Positions 54,669-63,327 of a DNA stretch of 64,000 bases are shown in pieces. Position numbers and translations under genes: made by a program. Below the pieces are notes generated by a model. It saw nothing but the letters and a program-made list of their open reading frames with translations, did no database searches and had not been told where the DNA came from. Origin of the DNA: Thioclava sp. ES.031 (GTDB lineage: Bacteria > Pseudomonadota > Alphaproteobacteria > Rhodobacterales > Rhodobacteraceae); assembly GCF_002563775.1 (NCBI RefSeq), contig NZ_PDJO01000001.1:382001-446000 (forward strand), read 5' to 3'. Position 1 is the stretch's first letter; the number at the start of each line of letters is the position of its first letter.

Positions 54669-55967
54669 ATGAGTATTTCGAGCGCGATGCAGACCGGCGT
54701 GAGCGGCCTGAACGCAAACTCCGTCGCCGTTGGCGAAATTTCCGAGAATATCGCGAATGCGAATACCACGGGCTACAAGCGCAGCTTCGCCCAGATGGTG
54801 ACCATGACACCGAGCGGCGGGCTTGATGCGCCCTCGGGCGTCAATGCTGTCGTTTCCTCCGACGTGACGAACGGGGGCGCGGTGATCCCGACCAGTTCCG
54901 CAACCGATTTCGCGGTGAACGGCAACGGGTTCTTCGTCGTGTCCGGCAGAGCCAATACGAGCGTCGAATCCGATTACGTCATGACGCGCGCCGGGTCGTT
55001 CAAGCCCGACGAGAACGGCGATCTTGTCAATTCGGCGGGCTATTTCCTCTCGGGCTACCCCTATACCGACGGCAAGCTCGGCTCGATCGACGGCAACAGC
55101 TTCAATGGGCTGAAGACGGTGAACGTGACCGATGCAACGCTGAGCGCGAAGGCGACGACCACGGTCAGTGTGCAAGGCAATCTGCCCTCGCAGGAAACCG
55201 GAAACGCGACGCCGGGCGCGCCCTTCACCTCGTCCTCGCAATATTTCACGCCGCTCGGTGCGGCGAAGCGGCTCGAATATTCCTGGCAGCCGACCGCGAC
55301 CCAGAACCAGTGGGACGTCACCGTGTCCGATGGCGACGGCGTTCCCTACGGTCAGGTCACGGTCGATTTCGCCGCCAGCGGGCCCAATGCGGGCGCCCCG
55401 GTCAGCTATTCCGGCGTGACCAATCTCGCCACGGCGCCCGGCGCCTTCTCGATGGACACGACCACGGGCGTCATGAGCCTGACGATGAATGACGGTGGCA
55501 CGACCCAGCCGATCGACGTCGGTCTCGGCGCGCTGAACAGCTTCGACGGGATGACCCAGTTCGCCGGGGACTTCACCCCGCAGAAATTCGACACCGACGG
55601 CTCGTCCGCCGGCGCGCTGACCCGGATGGAGATCGATGATACCGGCACGATGTACGGGATCTTCGACAACGGCCAGCGGGAGGCGCTCTACAAGATTCCG
55701 CTCGCCCATGTGGCGAATCCGAACGGGATGCAGGAGGTCGATGGCGACGCCTATCGGCTGACCCGCAACAGTGGCGACTTCACGATCCACAAGGCGAACG
55801 AGGGCCCGGTGGGCACGATTTCCTCGGGGACGCTTGAAGGATCGAATGTCGATATTGCGCAGGAATTGAGCGATCTGATCCGCACTCAGCGGGCCTATTC
55901 CACCAACGCGAAGATCGTCACCACGATGGACGAGATGCTCGACGAGACCACGCGTCTCAAACGCTGA
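54669..55967 (+). CDS. flgE: Flagellar hook protein FlgE
   Basis: Hook subunit, 432 residues. MQTGVSGLNANSVAVGEISE and IANANTTGYKRSFAQM form the conserved N-terminus. The C-terminal helix is ELSDLIRTQRAYSTNAKIVT. The central domain is of medium length. It begins the rightward flgE-flgK-flgL run with short spacers. Confidence 0.95.
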   Translation: MSISSAMQTGVSGLNANSVAVGEISENIANANTTGYKRSFAQMVTMTPSGGLDAPSGVNAVVSSDVTNGGAVIPTSSATDFAVNGNGFFVVSGRANTSVESDYVMTRAGSFKPDENGDLVNSAGYFLSGYPYTDGKLGSIDGNSFNGLKTVNVTDATLSAKATTTVSVQGNLPSQETGNATPGAPFTSSSQYFTPLGAAKRLEYSWQPTATQNQWDVTVSDGDGVPYGQVTVDFAASGPNAGAPVSYSGVTNLATAPGAFSMDTTTGVMSLTMNDGGTTQPIDVGLGALNSFDGMTQFAGDFTPQKFDTDGSSAGALTRMEIDDTGTMYGIFDNGQREALYKIPLAHVANPNGMQEVDGDAYRLTRNSGDFTIHKANEGPVGTISSGTLEGSNVDIAQELSDLIRTQRAYSTNAKIVTTMDEMLDETTRLKR

Positions 55968-55994
55968 TCCTCACGCTGAGAACGGAGTAAGCCG

Positions 55995-57407
55995 ATGAGC
56001 CTGACGGGCGCCCTCCAGGCGAGCACGAGCGGTCTGCGCACGGCGCAGATGCAATCGGAAGCGACCTCGCGGAATATCGCGAACGCGAGCACCGAGGGCT
56101 ATGTGCGCAAGGAGTTGCCGCAGGTCACGACTGCGGGCGGCCTCGTGCAAACCGGCGAGGCGCGGCGCGAAGTCGACGCCTCTCTTAACCGCATGTATCG
56201 GCAGCATTCCTCGGCCATGGCGCGCGAGCAGGCGATCTACGAGGCGGTGGGCGAATATACGGCGACCCTCGGCCAGCCGGGCGATGGCCTCTCGCCCGCG
56301 GATCGCCTGACCGATCTGCGCAGCTCGATGATCGCGCTGGTGAACAATCCCGGCAGTAACGCTGCGCAAAACGGCGTGGCGTCCTCCGCGCAGGAGATGG
56401 TGACCTCGCTCAACCAAAGCAGCGACATGCTCGCGCGGGTCGGCGGCGAGGTCGATATGGAGATCAAATACGACGTCTCGGATTTCAACGAGACGCTGCA
56501 CAAGATCACCTCGCTCAACAAGCAAATCTCGGACGCGCCGCCCGGCTCGCTCGGTGCAGCCGATCTGGGGGACCGGATGGATGTGCTGGTGGAAAAGGCG
56601 TCGAAGCTGATCGACATGCAGGTGCGCCGCTCCACCGATGGGCGGGCCACGCTCTATACCGCCGGGGGCACGCCGCTCGTCGATGGGGATCAGGCCAGCT
56701 ACATCACCTATGACCAGACGGCCGGAACGCTGTTTGCGGGCAAAACGAATATCACCCCGGACTCCACCGATGCGCGCGGCTTCCAGAATGGCAGCCTCGC
56801 CGGTCTGTTCGCAGTGAAGAAGGACGTTCTGCCGCGCTTCCAGCTTCAGCTCGACGAGATGGCGCGGGGGCTCGTGCAGGGGTTCGAGGGGGCCGATGCC
56901 TCGCTCGCGCCGGGGCAGGCGGGGCTTTTCACCGACGCAGGCGCGGCATTCGATCCGGCCAAGCTCGAAGGGTTGGCGGGCCGGATCTCGGTCAATGCGG
57001 CGGTGGACCCGGCGCAGGGCGGCCAGCTCTCGCGTCTGCGCGACGGAATCGGTGCGACCACACCGGGCGCTGCGGGCGACTCGACCCAGATCGAAGCCTT
57101 CGTGTCAATGTTCGACGATCCGCTTTCGGCGGACCCGGGCACCGGATTGGAGGCGTCGCAGTCGCTGCGCGATTACGGAAGCAACATGATCTCGGCGCAG
57201 GAATTCGAGGGCACCCGCGCGCAGGAACGGTTCGCCGCGGCGCGCACCGCCGCCGAGACGGTGAACGGCACGCGCCAGGGCATTCAGGGCGTGAATGTCG
57301 ATGACGAGATGCAGAAGCTGATAACGATCCAGCAAAGCTATGCCGCGAATTCGAAAATGATGTCCGCCGTCATGAAGATGATGGACACGCTGCTTGCCGC
57401 CGTCTGA
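55995..57407 (+). CDS. flgK: Flagellar hook-filament junction protein FlgK
   Basis: First junction protein, 470 residues. The N-terminus ALQASTSGLRTAQMQSEATS, IANASTEGYVRKELPQ is typical. The C-terminal helix is GVNVDDEMQKLITIQQSYAA. It is 27 bases after flgE and 12 bases before flgL. Confidence 0.93.
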   Translation: MSLTGALQASTSGLRTAQMQSEATSRNIANASTEGYVRKELPQVTTAGGLVQTGEARREVDASLNRMYRQHSSAMAREQAIYEAVGEYTATLGQPGDGLSPADRLTDLRSSMIALVNNPGSNAAQNGVASSAQEMVTSLNQSSDMLARVGGEVDMEIKYDVSDFNETLHKITSLNKQISDAPPGSLGAADLGDRMDVLVEKASKLIDMQVRRSTDGRATLYTAGGTPLVDGDQASYITYDQTAGTLFAGKTNITPDSTDARGFQNGSLAGLFAVKKDVLPRFQLQLDEMARGLVQGFEGADASLAPGQAGLFTDAGAAFDPAKLEGLAGRISVNAAVDPAQGGQLSRLRDGIGATTPGAAGDSTQIEAFVSMFDDPLSADPGTGLEASQSLRDYGSNMISAQEFEGTRAQERFAAARTAAETVNGTRQGIQGVNVDDEMQKLITIQQSYAANSKMMSAVMKMMDTLLAAV

Positions 57408-57419
57408 GGAGACTGAACG

Positions 57420-58487
57420 ATGATCCCCCTAATCCGGAATTCGCTGTCGACCCTGCAGATGAGCGTGATCTCGCGGCGGTCGGTCAGCCGCACCACGGCA
57501 GAGCTGCAGCGGACGAGCGACGAGGTCGCGACCGGACGCAAATCCGATGTCTATGCGGATATGGGGGCGAAATCGGCCTTCGTGCTCGCGCTGGAAGATC
57601 GCGCGACGACCAATTCGCATTTCATTACCTCGAACAAGCTCCTCGGGAGCAAGCTGGATATGATCGCCTCCAGCGCGTCGACGGCGCGCGGGGCCGCACA
57701 GGATGTGCTCGGGCTCGCGGTCGGGAACCTCGACCAGCCCGGCGCCGCGGCGGCGACCCTGCAGCAAAGCGCGCGCGCCGCCCTCGACACCATCATGACG
57801 AGCCTGAATGTCTCGCTCGACGGGGAGCATCTGTTCTCCGGCGTGGCTTCGGACAAGGCCGCGCTGCGGGGCTATGACGTGACGAATGGCGCGACGGGGC
57901 TGTCGCCGAAGGATGTTCTGTCGGGGATCGTGGGCAGCGGTCCCGCGGATGCCACTCAGGCGACGGCGATGCTGTCGCAGATCGACAGCGTGTTCGACGA
58001 TACCAATGCCGATCCGACGCAACGCTACAGCTCGACCTTCTTCCAGGGCGATACGACAGCCGGGGCGCCGCGCAAAACGGCGCTGATCGGGGATGGCGAG
58101 ACGCTCGATTACGGGATGCAGGCCGACGATCCCGAATTCCGCAGCCTGATCAAGGGGCTCGCGCTGTTTGCCTCGACCGACGTGTCGAAGATCAAGGATC
58201 CGGACGCGTATAAAAGCTGGATGGCCGCCGGGGTCAAAGCGCTGAGCGATGGCGTTGAGGGGCTGCGCAATTCCGAGACTGCGCTGGGTGCGAAGCAGAA
58301 GCGGCTCGACGTGAAGCTGACGCAGCAGCAATCGATGGATTCGGTGCTCAAGAGTCGTCTGTCGGATTACGTCTCGGTCGATCCCTATGAGGCCGCGACC
58401 CGGATGACGGCGCTCCAGACACAGCTCAACGCGAGCTACAGCGTGGCGGCTCAGATGTCGAAACTGTCGATCCTGAATTACATGTAA
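57420..58487 (+). CDS. flgL: Flagellar hook-filament junction protein FlgL
   Basis: Second junction protein of 355 residues. It starts IPLIRNSLSTLQMSVISRRS and carries a flagellin-like N-terminal coiled coil (SVSRTTAELQRTSDEVATGR). The C-terminal helix is YEAATRMTALQTQLNASYSV. It ends 9 bases from the convergent regulator gene. Confidence 0.9.
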   Translation: MIPLIRNSLSTLQMSVISRRSVSRTTAELQRTSDEVATGRKSDVYADMGAKSAFVLALEDRATTNSHFITSNKLLGSKLDMIASSASTARGAAQDVLGLAVGNLDQPGAAAATLQQSARAALDTIMTSLNVSLDGEHLFSGVASDKAALRGYDVTNGATGLSPKDVLSGIVGSGPADATQATAMLSQIDSVFDDTNADPTQRYSSTFFQGDTTAGAPRKTALIGDGETLDYGMQADDPEFRSLIKGLALFASTDVSKIKDPDAYKSWMAAGVKALSDGVEGLRNSETALGAKQKRLDVKLTQQQSMDSVLKSRLSDYVSVDPYEAATRMTALQTQLNASYSVAAQMSKLSILNYM

Positions 58488-58496
58488 CCGCGCGGC

Positions 58497-59249
58497 TTAG
58501 CGCGCGGCGACCGTGCCGACCGCATCGCGCTTGCTATAGGCCGCGAGCTTCGCGTCATCGGCGCTGTCCAGTTCGCTGAACTTGTAGCCCCGACCGTAGA
58601 CCGTCTCGATATATTGGTGGCCGCTATCGGCCGCATCCGCGATCTTCTTGCGAAGCTTGCAGATATAGACGTCGATGACCTTGTCGAAAGGCTGGTCGTC
58701 GCTCATCCCGTAGACCGCGTCATAGATCGCGCCTTTCGCAATCACCTTGTTCGCGTTTAGCGCCAGGTGCTGGAAGATCGCGTGTTCGCGGTTCGACAGC
58801 TTCAGTCGCGCGCCGGAGACCAGCGGGTCGCGACCGTCGAAGAAGGCGGTGATCTCGCCGACGCTGATGCTCTCGGCGGCGTGGCCATAGGAGCGCCGGA
58901 TGATCGAGTTGATCCGCGACAGCGCCTCGATCCCCTTGATCGGGCTGACCATGACATCGTCAGCCCCCGCATCGAGCGCTTCCGAGGCGTCGCGCGAGTT
59001 CTTGAAGTCGCGCATCACCAGAACCGGGTTGCGGCAGCCGCAGCTACGGATGGCCCGGATATAGTCGGTCACTTCCGGGCAGTCGCCGATCAGGATCGCC
59101 CGCGTGTCGACGCCCTTCTGGTTCAGCGTGCTGAGATCGGACGCGAAGAAGGATGCGGGGACGAGGACGGGTTGCAGCCCAACGCTCTCCAGCTCGCTGA
59201 GCAGGCCGCGAACGCGGCCATCGCGAGGCTCAAAGACGTAAATATTCAT
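58497..59249 (-). CDS. FtcR/CtrA-like OmpR family flagellar regulator
   Basis: A 250-residue response-regulator-type protein. The winged helix contains ANKVIAKGAIYDAVYGMSDD, KVIDVYICKLRKKIADA and ETVYGRGYKFSEL, close to CtrA and FtcR. The receiver is atypical: the first acidic pair is reduced (VFEPRD), the candidate phospho-Asp is in ILIGDCPEV, and the conserved Lys lies in SPIKGIEA. The ATG at 59249 has GGAGG upstream. FtcR is a known master regulator in Brucella flagellar clusters. Probably controls flagellar genes, including flgI across the divergent region. Confidence 0.82.
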   Translation of the reverse strand: MNIYVFEPRDGRVRGLLSELESVGLQPVLVPASFFASDLSTLNQKGVDTRAILIGDCPEVTDYIRAIRSCGCRNPVLVMRDFKNSRDASEALDAGADDVMVSPIKGIEALSRINSIIRRSYGHAAESISVGEITAFFDGRDPLVSGARLKLSNREHAIFQHLALNANKVIAKGAIYDAVYGMSDDQPFDKVIDVYICKLRKKIADAADSGHQYIETVYGRGYKFSELDSADDAKLAAYSKRDAVGTVAAR

Positions 59250-59401
59250 GCAGGCCTCCATCCCGGGCAAGTTTCTCGCACAAGCGGCAAGGTCACGCTA
59301 GGTTGCCACAAAGGATTAGTCAAGAATAGTGCTGATTTATATTGGACACTATTTATGTTTTGCTTTAATTTGGCGGAACGTGCTGGTGATGTGAGGAAAC
59401 T

Positions 59402-60559
59402 ATGCTTGCTTCTTTGCGCCGAAAAGGTAATCGGGCGTCGTTTTCTTACGCCGGGGTTCGTGGGGCGCTCGTCGCGCTCTCCGTCATTGCGGGGGCGCTC
59501 CTGGCAATCCCGGCCGCCGCACAGGTCCGCATCAAGGATATCGCCAGTTTTGAAGGCGTGCGTGAGAACCAGCTGGTGGGCTACGGCCTCGTGGTCGGCC
59601 TGAACGGGACCGGCGACACTCTCAACGGCAGCCCCTTCACCAAGAAGTCGATCGAGGGGATGCTCGAACGGCTCGGCGTCGGCAATTTGTCCGGCGATGC
59701 GATCAAGACGAAGAATACCGCTGCGGTGATGGTGACGGCAAAACTGCCGCCCTTCGCCCGCCGAGGCTCGACGATCGACGTGACGATCTCTTCGCTCGGC
59801 AATGCGGACAGTCTGCGCGGCGGCACGCTGATCGTGACGCCGCTCGTCGGGGCCGATGGCGAGATCTATGCCGTAGGGCAGGGGCCGATTTCGGTTGCGG
59901 GCTATAGCGCGAAGGGCAACGCGGCGAGCATCGTGGACGGCGTGCCGACCGTCGCGCGCATGGAGAACGGCGCCATCGTCGAGAAAGAGATCGATTTCGA
60001 ATTGAACTCGATGAAATCCGTGCGCCTGTCCTTGCGCGAGCCCGATTTCACGACCGCCTCACGGGTGGCGGGCGTGATCAATGACAAGCTCGGCCACAAC
60101 ACCGCGCAGATGCTCGACCCCTCCACCATCGAGGTGCAGGCGAAGGGCAAATACGGCGTCCCGGAGCTTCTGGCAATGATCGAAAACCTGCCCGTTACGC
60201 CCGACTCCGTCGCCAAGGTGGTGGTCGACGAGAAATCCGGGACCATCGTGATCGGCTCGAATGTGCGGATCGATCAGGTCGCGATCAGTCAGGGCGGTCT
60301 GACCGTGAAGGTCAAGGAAAGCTACGCGGTCAGTCAGCCGAAACCGATCTCCATCGGGCAGACGGTCGTGGTGCCCGAAACGGATGTGCAGGTCGAAGAG
60401 AAAAACACCCAGTTCAGCGTGCTCCAGGGGGGCGATGTCAGCCTTCAGGACCTCGTGGACGGCCTCAACGCAATCGGCGTGGGCGCCCGGCAGACGATCT
60501 CGATCCTGCAGGCGATCAAGGCCGCCGGCGCGCTTCATGCCGATCTGGAGATCATCTGA
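59402..60559 (+). CDS. flgI: Flagellar P-ring protein FlgI
   Basis: Periplasmic ring subunit, 385 residues, with a signal peptide ending IPAAAQ (about residue 40). VRIKDIASFEGVRENQLVGY and GLVVGLNGTGDTLNGSPFTK are the family start. NTAAVMVTAKLPPFARRGS and the closing GVGARQTISILQAIKAAGAL complete it. Its stop overlaps flgJ (TGATG). Confidence 0.96.
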   Translation: MLASLRRKGNRASFSYAGVRGALVALSVIAGALLAIPAAAQVRIKDIASFEGVRENQLVGYGLVVGLNGTGDTLNGSPFTKKSIEGMLERLGVGNLSGDAIKTKNTAAVMVTAKLPPFARRGSTIDVTISSLGNADSLRGGTLIVTPLVGADGEIYAVGQGPISVAGYSAKGNAASIVDGVPTVARMENGAIVEKEIDFELNSMKSVRLSLREPDFTTASRVAGVINDKLGHNTAQMLDPSTIEVQAKGKYGVPELLAMIENLPVTPDSVAKVVVDEKSGTIVIGSNVRIDQVAISQGGLTVKVKESYAVSQPKPISIGQTVVVPETDVQVEEKNTQFSVLQGGDVSLQDLVDGLNAIGVGARQTISILQAIKAAGALHADLEII

Positions 60560-60876
60560 TGAACCCGCTCGATCCGTCGAAGCCGTCGCTCTCGGCTGCA
60601 TCGCTCAAGGCGCCTGCCGCATCCGGTGCGAAGGCGCAGGACGCGAAGGAGATCGCCAAGAATTTCGAGGCGACGTTTCTGCAGCAGGCCGTGGGCGAGA
60701 TGATGAAGACCGTGAAGATGGGTGGGCTGGATGGTGGTCACGCCGAGGAGATGTGGAAGTCCTTCCTCGCACGCGGCATCGCCGGCGAGATCGCCGCCTC
60801 CGGCCGGACCGGGATCGCGCAGAGCGTCGAGCGGATGATCGGCGCCTATAACTCGAACGGAGATGACCATGGCTGA
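60559..60876 (+). CDS. flgJ: FlgJ-type rod-binding protein without muramidase domain
   Basis: A 105-residue rod assembly protein. EIAKNFEATFLQQAVGEMMK and EEMWKSFLARGIAGEIAASG match the FlgJ N-terminal rod-binding domain. The C-terminal muramidase of gammaproteobacteria is absent, as is usual in alphaproteobacteria. The lytic transglycosylase elsewhere in the window or another enzyme may open the wall. Overlaps flgI and the next gene. Confidence 0.88.
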   Translation: MNPLDPSKPSLSAASLKAPAASGAKAQDAKEIAKNFEATFLQQAVGEMMKTVKMGGLDGGHAEEMWKSFLARGIAGEIAASGRTGIAQSVERMIGAYNSNGDDHG

Positions 60877-61363
60877 CGAGACCCCGTCGCGTTTTCGCAA
60901 GCGGATGCAGGCCCGGCGCGATATCGCCGCCGAAGGCCCCGTTCTGACCGACGAGGACGACGCCAACCTCGCCGCTTTCGAGGCGAATATCGATGCGACG
61001 CTCGATCTGCTGCATGAAGAAATCGCGGCGGTCGAGGCGGGGCATCTCGATCGCGTCACCGAGCTTTATGATCGCAAGGCGGACCTGCTGAAGCGGATCG
61101 AGTTGAAGATCCCCGTGATCGAGCCGTTTCTGGAAGCGTCTGAGGATGCCGCCCCCGCGCTTCGCGAGAAGCTCCGCCAACTGAAGACCGCCGTGCAGGA
61201 TAACAGCGTTCTGCTGTCGCGGATGTCCGAGGCGACCCGGGATATCGTGCGCGAGATCGAGAAGATCCGGAACCGGCACAGTCTCGATGGTCTCTATGGA
61301 AAGAGTGGCAAACCGGTCACAGGACAGGACGGTCCGCAGATGCATATCGACAGGGAATTCTAG
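60869..61363 (+). CDS. FlgN-like coiled-coil protein, probable junction-protein chaperone
   Basis: A 164-residue all-helical protein. NIDATLDLLHEEIAAVEAGH and RVTELYDRKADLLKRIELKI form long amphipathic helices similar to FlgN, the export chaperone of FlgK and FlgL. The call is by pattern and position. The ATG at 60869 sits 6 bases after CGGAG; an ATG two codons upstream is less well placed. It overlaps flgJ by 8 bases. Confidence 0.62.
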   Translation: MADETPSRFRKRMQARRDIAAEGPVLTDEDDANLAAFEANIDATLDLLHEEIAAVEAGHLDRVTELYDRKADLLKRIELKIPVIEPFLEASEDAAPALREKLRQLKTAVQDNSVLLSRMSEATRDIVREIEKIRNRHSLDGLYGKSGKPVTGQDGPQMHIDREF

Positions 61364-61377
61364 GTTTCCCGCATTCG

Positions 61378-61392
61378 TTAACCCGCGCTTAA
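61378..61392. promoter_or_regulatory. Perfect CtrA-type box upstream of flagellin
   Basis: TTAA (61378-61381), CCCGCGC, TTAA (61389-61392). An exact TTAA-N7-TTAA match, about 90 bases upstream of the flagellin ATG, in the only intergenic gap between the FlgN-like gene and flagellin. Confidence 0.72.
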
Positions 61393-61482
61393 TCTTCGGT
61401 CCAAAATTCCTCTCCACGGCTCGCGCCGTTTTTCTGTCAGAAGACGAAAACAAATATCTTTCAGAATGAGGAGTGACTAGAA

Positions 61483-62316
61483 ATGTCGTCCATTCTTACC
61501 AATACCTCCGCGATGAATGCTCTTTCGACCCTGCGTTCGGTGAACAAGGGTCTCGAGGACACGCAGAACCGCATTTCGACCGGCAAGAAAATCAACTCGG
61601 CGAAAGACAATGCCGCCTATTTCTCGATTTCGGAATCGATGAACAGCGACAGCGGCATGTACAAGTCGATCAACGAAGGTCTGACCCTGACCAAGAACTC
61701 GGTTTCGACCGCGCGTCTTGGTGCAGAGTCCGTGAAAGACCTCGCCCAGCAGTTCGTCGAGCGTGTCTCGTTCGCCCAGGGCGCGGCGGTTGACCACGAC
61801 GCGGTCCAGAAGGAACTCGACAACATCGTGACCCAGATCGGGACAACGATCCAGCAGTCCACCTTCAACGGCGACAACATGGTGAACACGACCGGCGCCG
61901 TTTCGGTTGTGACCGGTATCAGCCGGGCAAGCGGCTCGTTTCAGACGACCTCGATCACCTTCAACGCTGTCGACCTCACCGCGATCCAGTCGACGCTCAA
62001 TGCGATCGACATCTCGGACACCAATGGGTCCGCGAACGCGCTGGCGAACGCGATGACGACCGCCGAAGATCAGCTCTCGACGGCGATCGACAACGCGACC
62101 TCGCTCGGCGTTGCAGAGAAGTCGCTGGAATCCCAGCAGAACTTCCTCAACAAGCTGACCGACAAGCTGGACACTGGCACCGGCAACATGGTCGATGCGG
62201 ACATGGAAAAGGAGGCTGCGCGCCTTCAGTCCTACCAGGTCCAGCAGCAGCTCGCGACGCAGTCGCTCTCGATCGCGAACCAGGGTCCTCAGAACCTTCT
62301 GAGCCTGTTCCGCTAA
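61483..62316 (+). CDS. fliC: Flagellin
   Basis: Filament subunit of 277 residues. The N-terminal D0/D1 region is SSILTNTSAMNALSTLRSVN and ISTGKKINSAKDNAAYFSIS. The C-terminal D1/D0 region is AEKSLESQQNFLNKLTDKLD and VQQQLATQSLSIANQGPQNL. The variable outer domain is very short, as in other alphaproteobacterial flagellins. A GAGGAG site precedes the start. Followed by a terminator and then the flaF and flbT flagellin regulators. Confidence 0.96.
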   Translation: MSSILTNTSAMNALSTLRSVNKGLEDTQNRISTGKKINSAKDNAAYFSISESMNSDSGMYKSINEGLTLTKNSVSTARLGAESVKDLAQQFVERVSFAQGAAVDHDAVQKELDNIVTQIGTTIQQSTFNGDNMVNTTGAVSVVTGISRASGSFQTTSITFNAVDLTAIQSTLNAIDISDTNGSANALANAMTTAEDQLSTAIDNATSLGVAEKSLESQQNFLNKLTDKLDTGTGNMVDADMEKEAARLQSYQVQQQLATQSLSIANQGPQNLLSLFR

Positions 62317-62341
62317 TCGGTGGTGATGAAATGAATGGAAA

Positions 62342-62371
62342 GGCCCCGTGCATTGCGGGGCCTTTTCTTTT
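62342..62371 (+). terminator. Intrinsic terminator after flagellin
   Basis: Stem GGCCCCG (62342-62348) and CGGGGCC (62356-62362) with a 7-base loop, followed by TTTTCTTTT. It should end the abundant flagellin transcript. Confidence 0.88.
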
Positions 62372-62402
62372 ACCGTGCTTGGATTGTCTTTTCCACCAAA
62401 GT

Positions 62403-62417
62403 TTAAAAACGCCTTTA
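62403..62417. promoter_or_regulatory. CtrA-like box upstream of flaF, one mismatch
   Basis: TTAA (62403-62406), 7 bases, TTTA (62414-62417). 7 of 8 consensus bases match. It lies between the flagellin terminator and flaF, 58 bases before the flaF ATG. Confidence 0.35.
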
Positions 62418-62475
62418 ACCGCGCCGTGTTAAGCTCGGCGAAAGAGAAGAAAAGAATATCGAGAGGAGAGCTTGC

Positions 62476-62877
62476 ATGAGTGTCGCCGCTTATAAGCGAA
62501 CCATTTCCGAAACCGAGTCTCCGAGGCAGATCGAGCGCCGCATCCTGTCGCGCGTCACCGGAGAGCTGGAGGCCCATATGGCCGCGTTCGACAGCGCCAC
62601 CGGTTACGAGCGGCTGGGGCTTCTGGCGCAGGGCTTGCGCACCGCGCTTTGGGAAAACGAGCGCATCTGGATGGCGCTGCGCGATGATCTAGCCGAGCCC
62701 GGGAACACGTTCCCCGCCGAGCTGAAAGCGGCGCTGATCTCGCTCGCGCTCTGGGTCGAGCGGGAGACGCAGACCGTGATGGGCGGTGGCGGCACGGTCG
62801 CACCCCTCGTCGAGGTGAATCGCAACATCATCCGCGGGCTCAGCGGCGACGCTGGCGAGCCGGTGGCTGCGGAATAA
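62476..62877 (+). CDS. flaF: Flagellar biosynthesis regulator FlaF
   Basis: A 133-residue helical protein. AYKRTISETESPRQIERRIL and GLLAQGLRTALWENERIWMA are the FlaF signature, and ELKAALISLALWVERETQTV follows. FlaF promotes flagellin synthesis or export in Caulobacter and works opposite FlbT. Separated from flagellin by a terminator. Confidence 0.92.
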   Translation: MSVAAYKRTISETESPRQIERRILSRVTGELEAHMAAFDSATGYERLGLLAQGLRTALWENERIWMALRDDLAEPGNTFPAELKAALISLALWVERETQTVMGGGGTVAPLVEVNRNIIRGLSGDAGEPVAAE

Positions 62878-62892
62878 GAAGGGGCGCGGGTC

Positions 62893-63327
62893 ATGGCATT
62901 ACGACTGACGTTGAAACCGAACGAGCGGATCGTGGTCAATGGATGCGTGATCCGAAATGCCAACCGTCGCCAGACGCTTCAGATCGAGAACACCGCCGAC
63001 GTGATCCGGGCGGAGGATCTTCTGGACGAGACCTCAGAGCCGACCCCGGTGAAGCAGGCCTATTTCCTGATCCAGACCGCGCTGATTCGCGCCGACACGC
63101 GCGACACGCTGGTGCCGGTCATTCAGGAGCAGCTCGCCGATCTTGTCACGATCTTCAGCTCTCCCGTTGTCGGCGGCGTCTTCGAGGCCGCGAACTGGGT
63201 GTCTCAGGGCGATTACTACAAGGCGTTGAGCGCGCTGCGCCCGGTCATGCGACGCGAAGAGGAACTGTTCGCCCGCCTGTCCGAAACTGCGAGCCCGGCT
63301 ACGGCGCTCGAGGGGGAAGAATGCTGA
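62893..63327 (+). CDS. flbT: Flagellin mRNA repressor FlbT
   Basis: A 144-residue post-transcriptional regulator that represses flagellin mRNA in Caulobacter. RLTLKPNERIVVNGCVIRNA and AYFLIQTALIRADTRDTLVP are diagnostic. Its stop overlaps the DUF1217 gene start by 7 bases. Confidence 0.94.
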   Translation: MALRLTLKPNERIVVNGCVIRNANRRQTLQIENTADVIRAEDLLDETSEPTPVKQAYFLIQTALIRADTRDTLVPVIQEQLADLVTIFSSPVVGGVFEAANWVSQGDYYKALSALRPVMRREEELFARLSETASPATALEGEEC

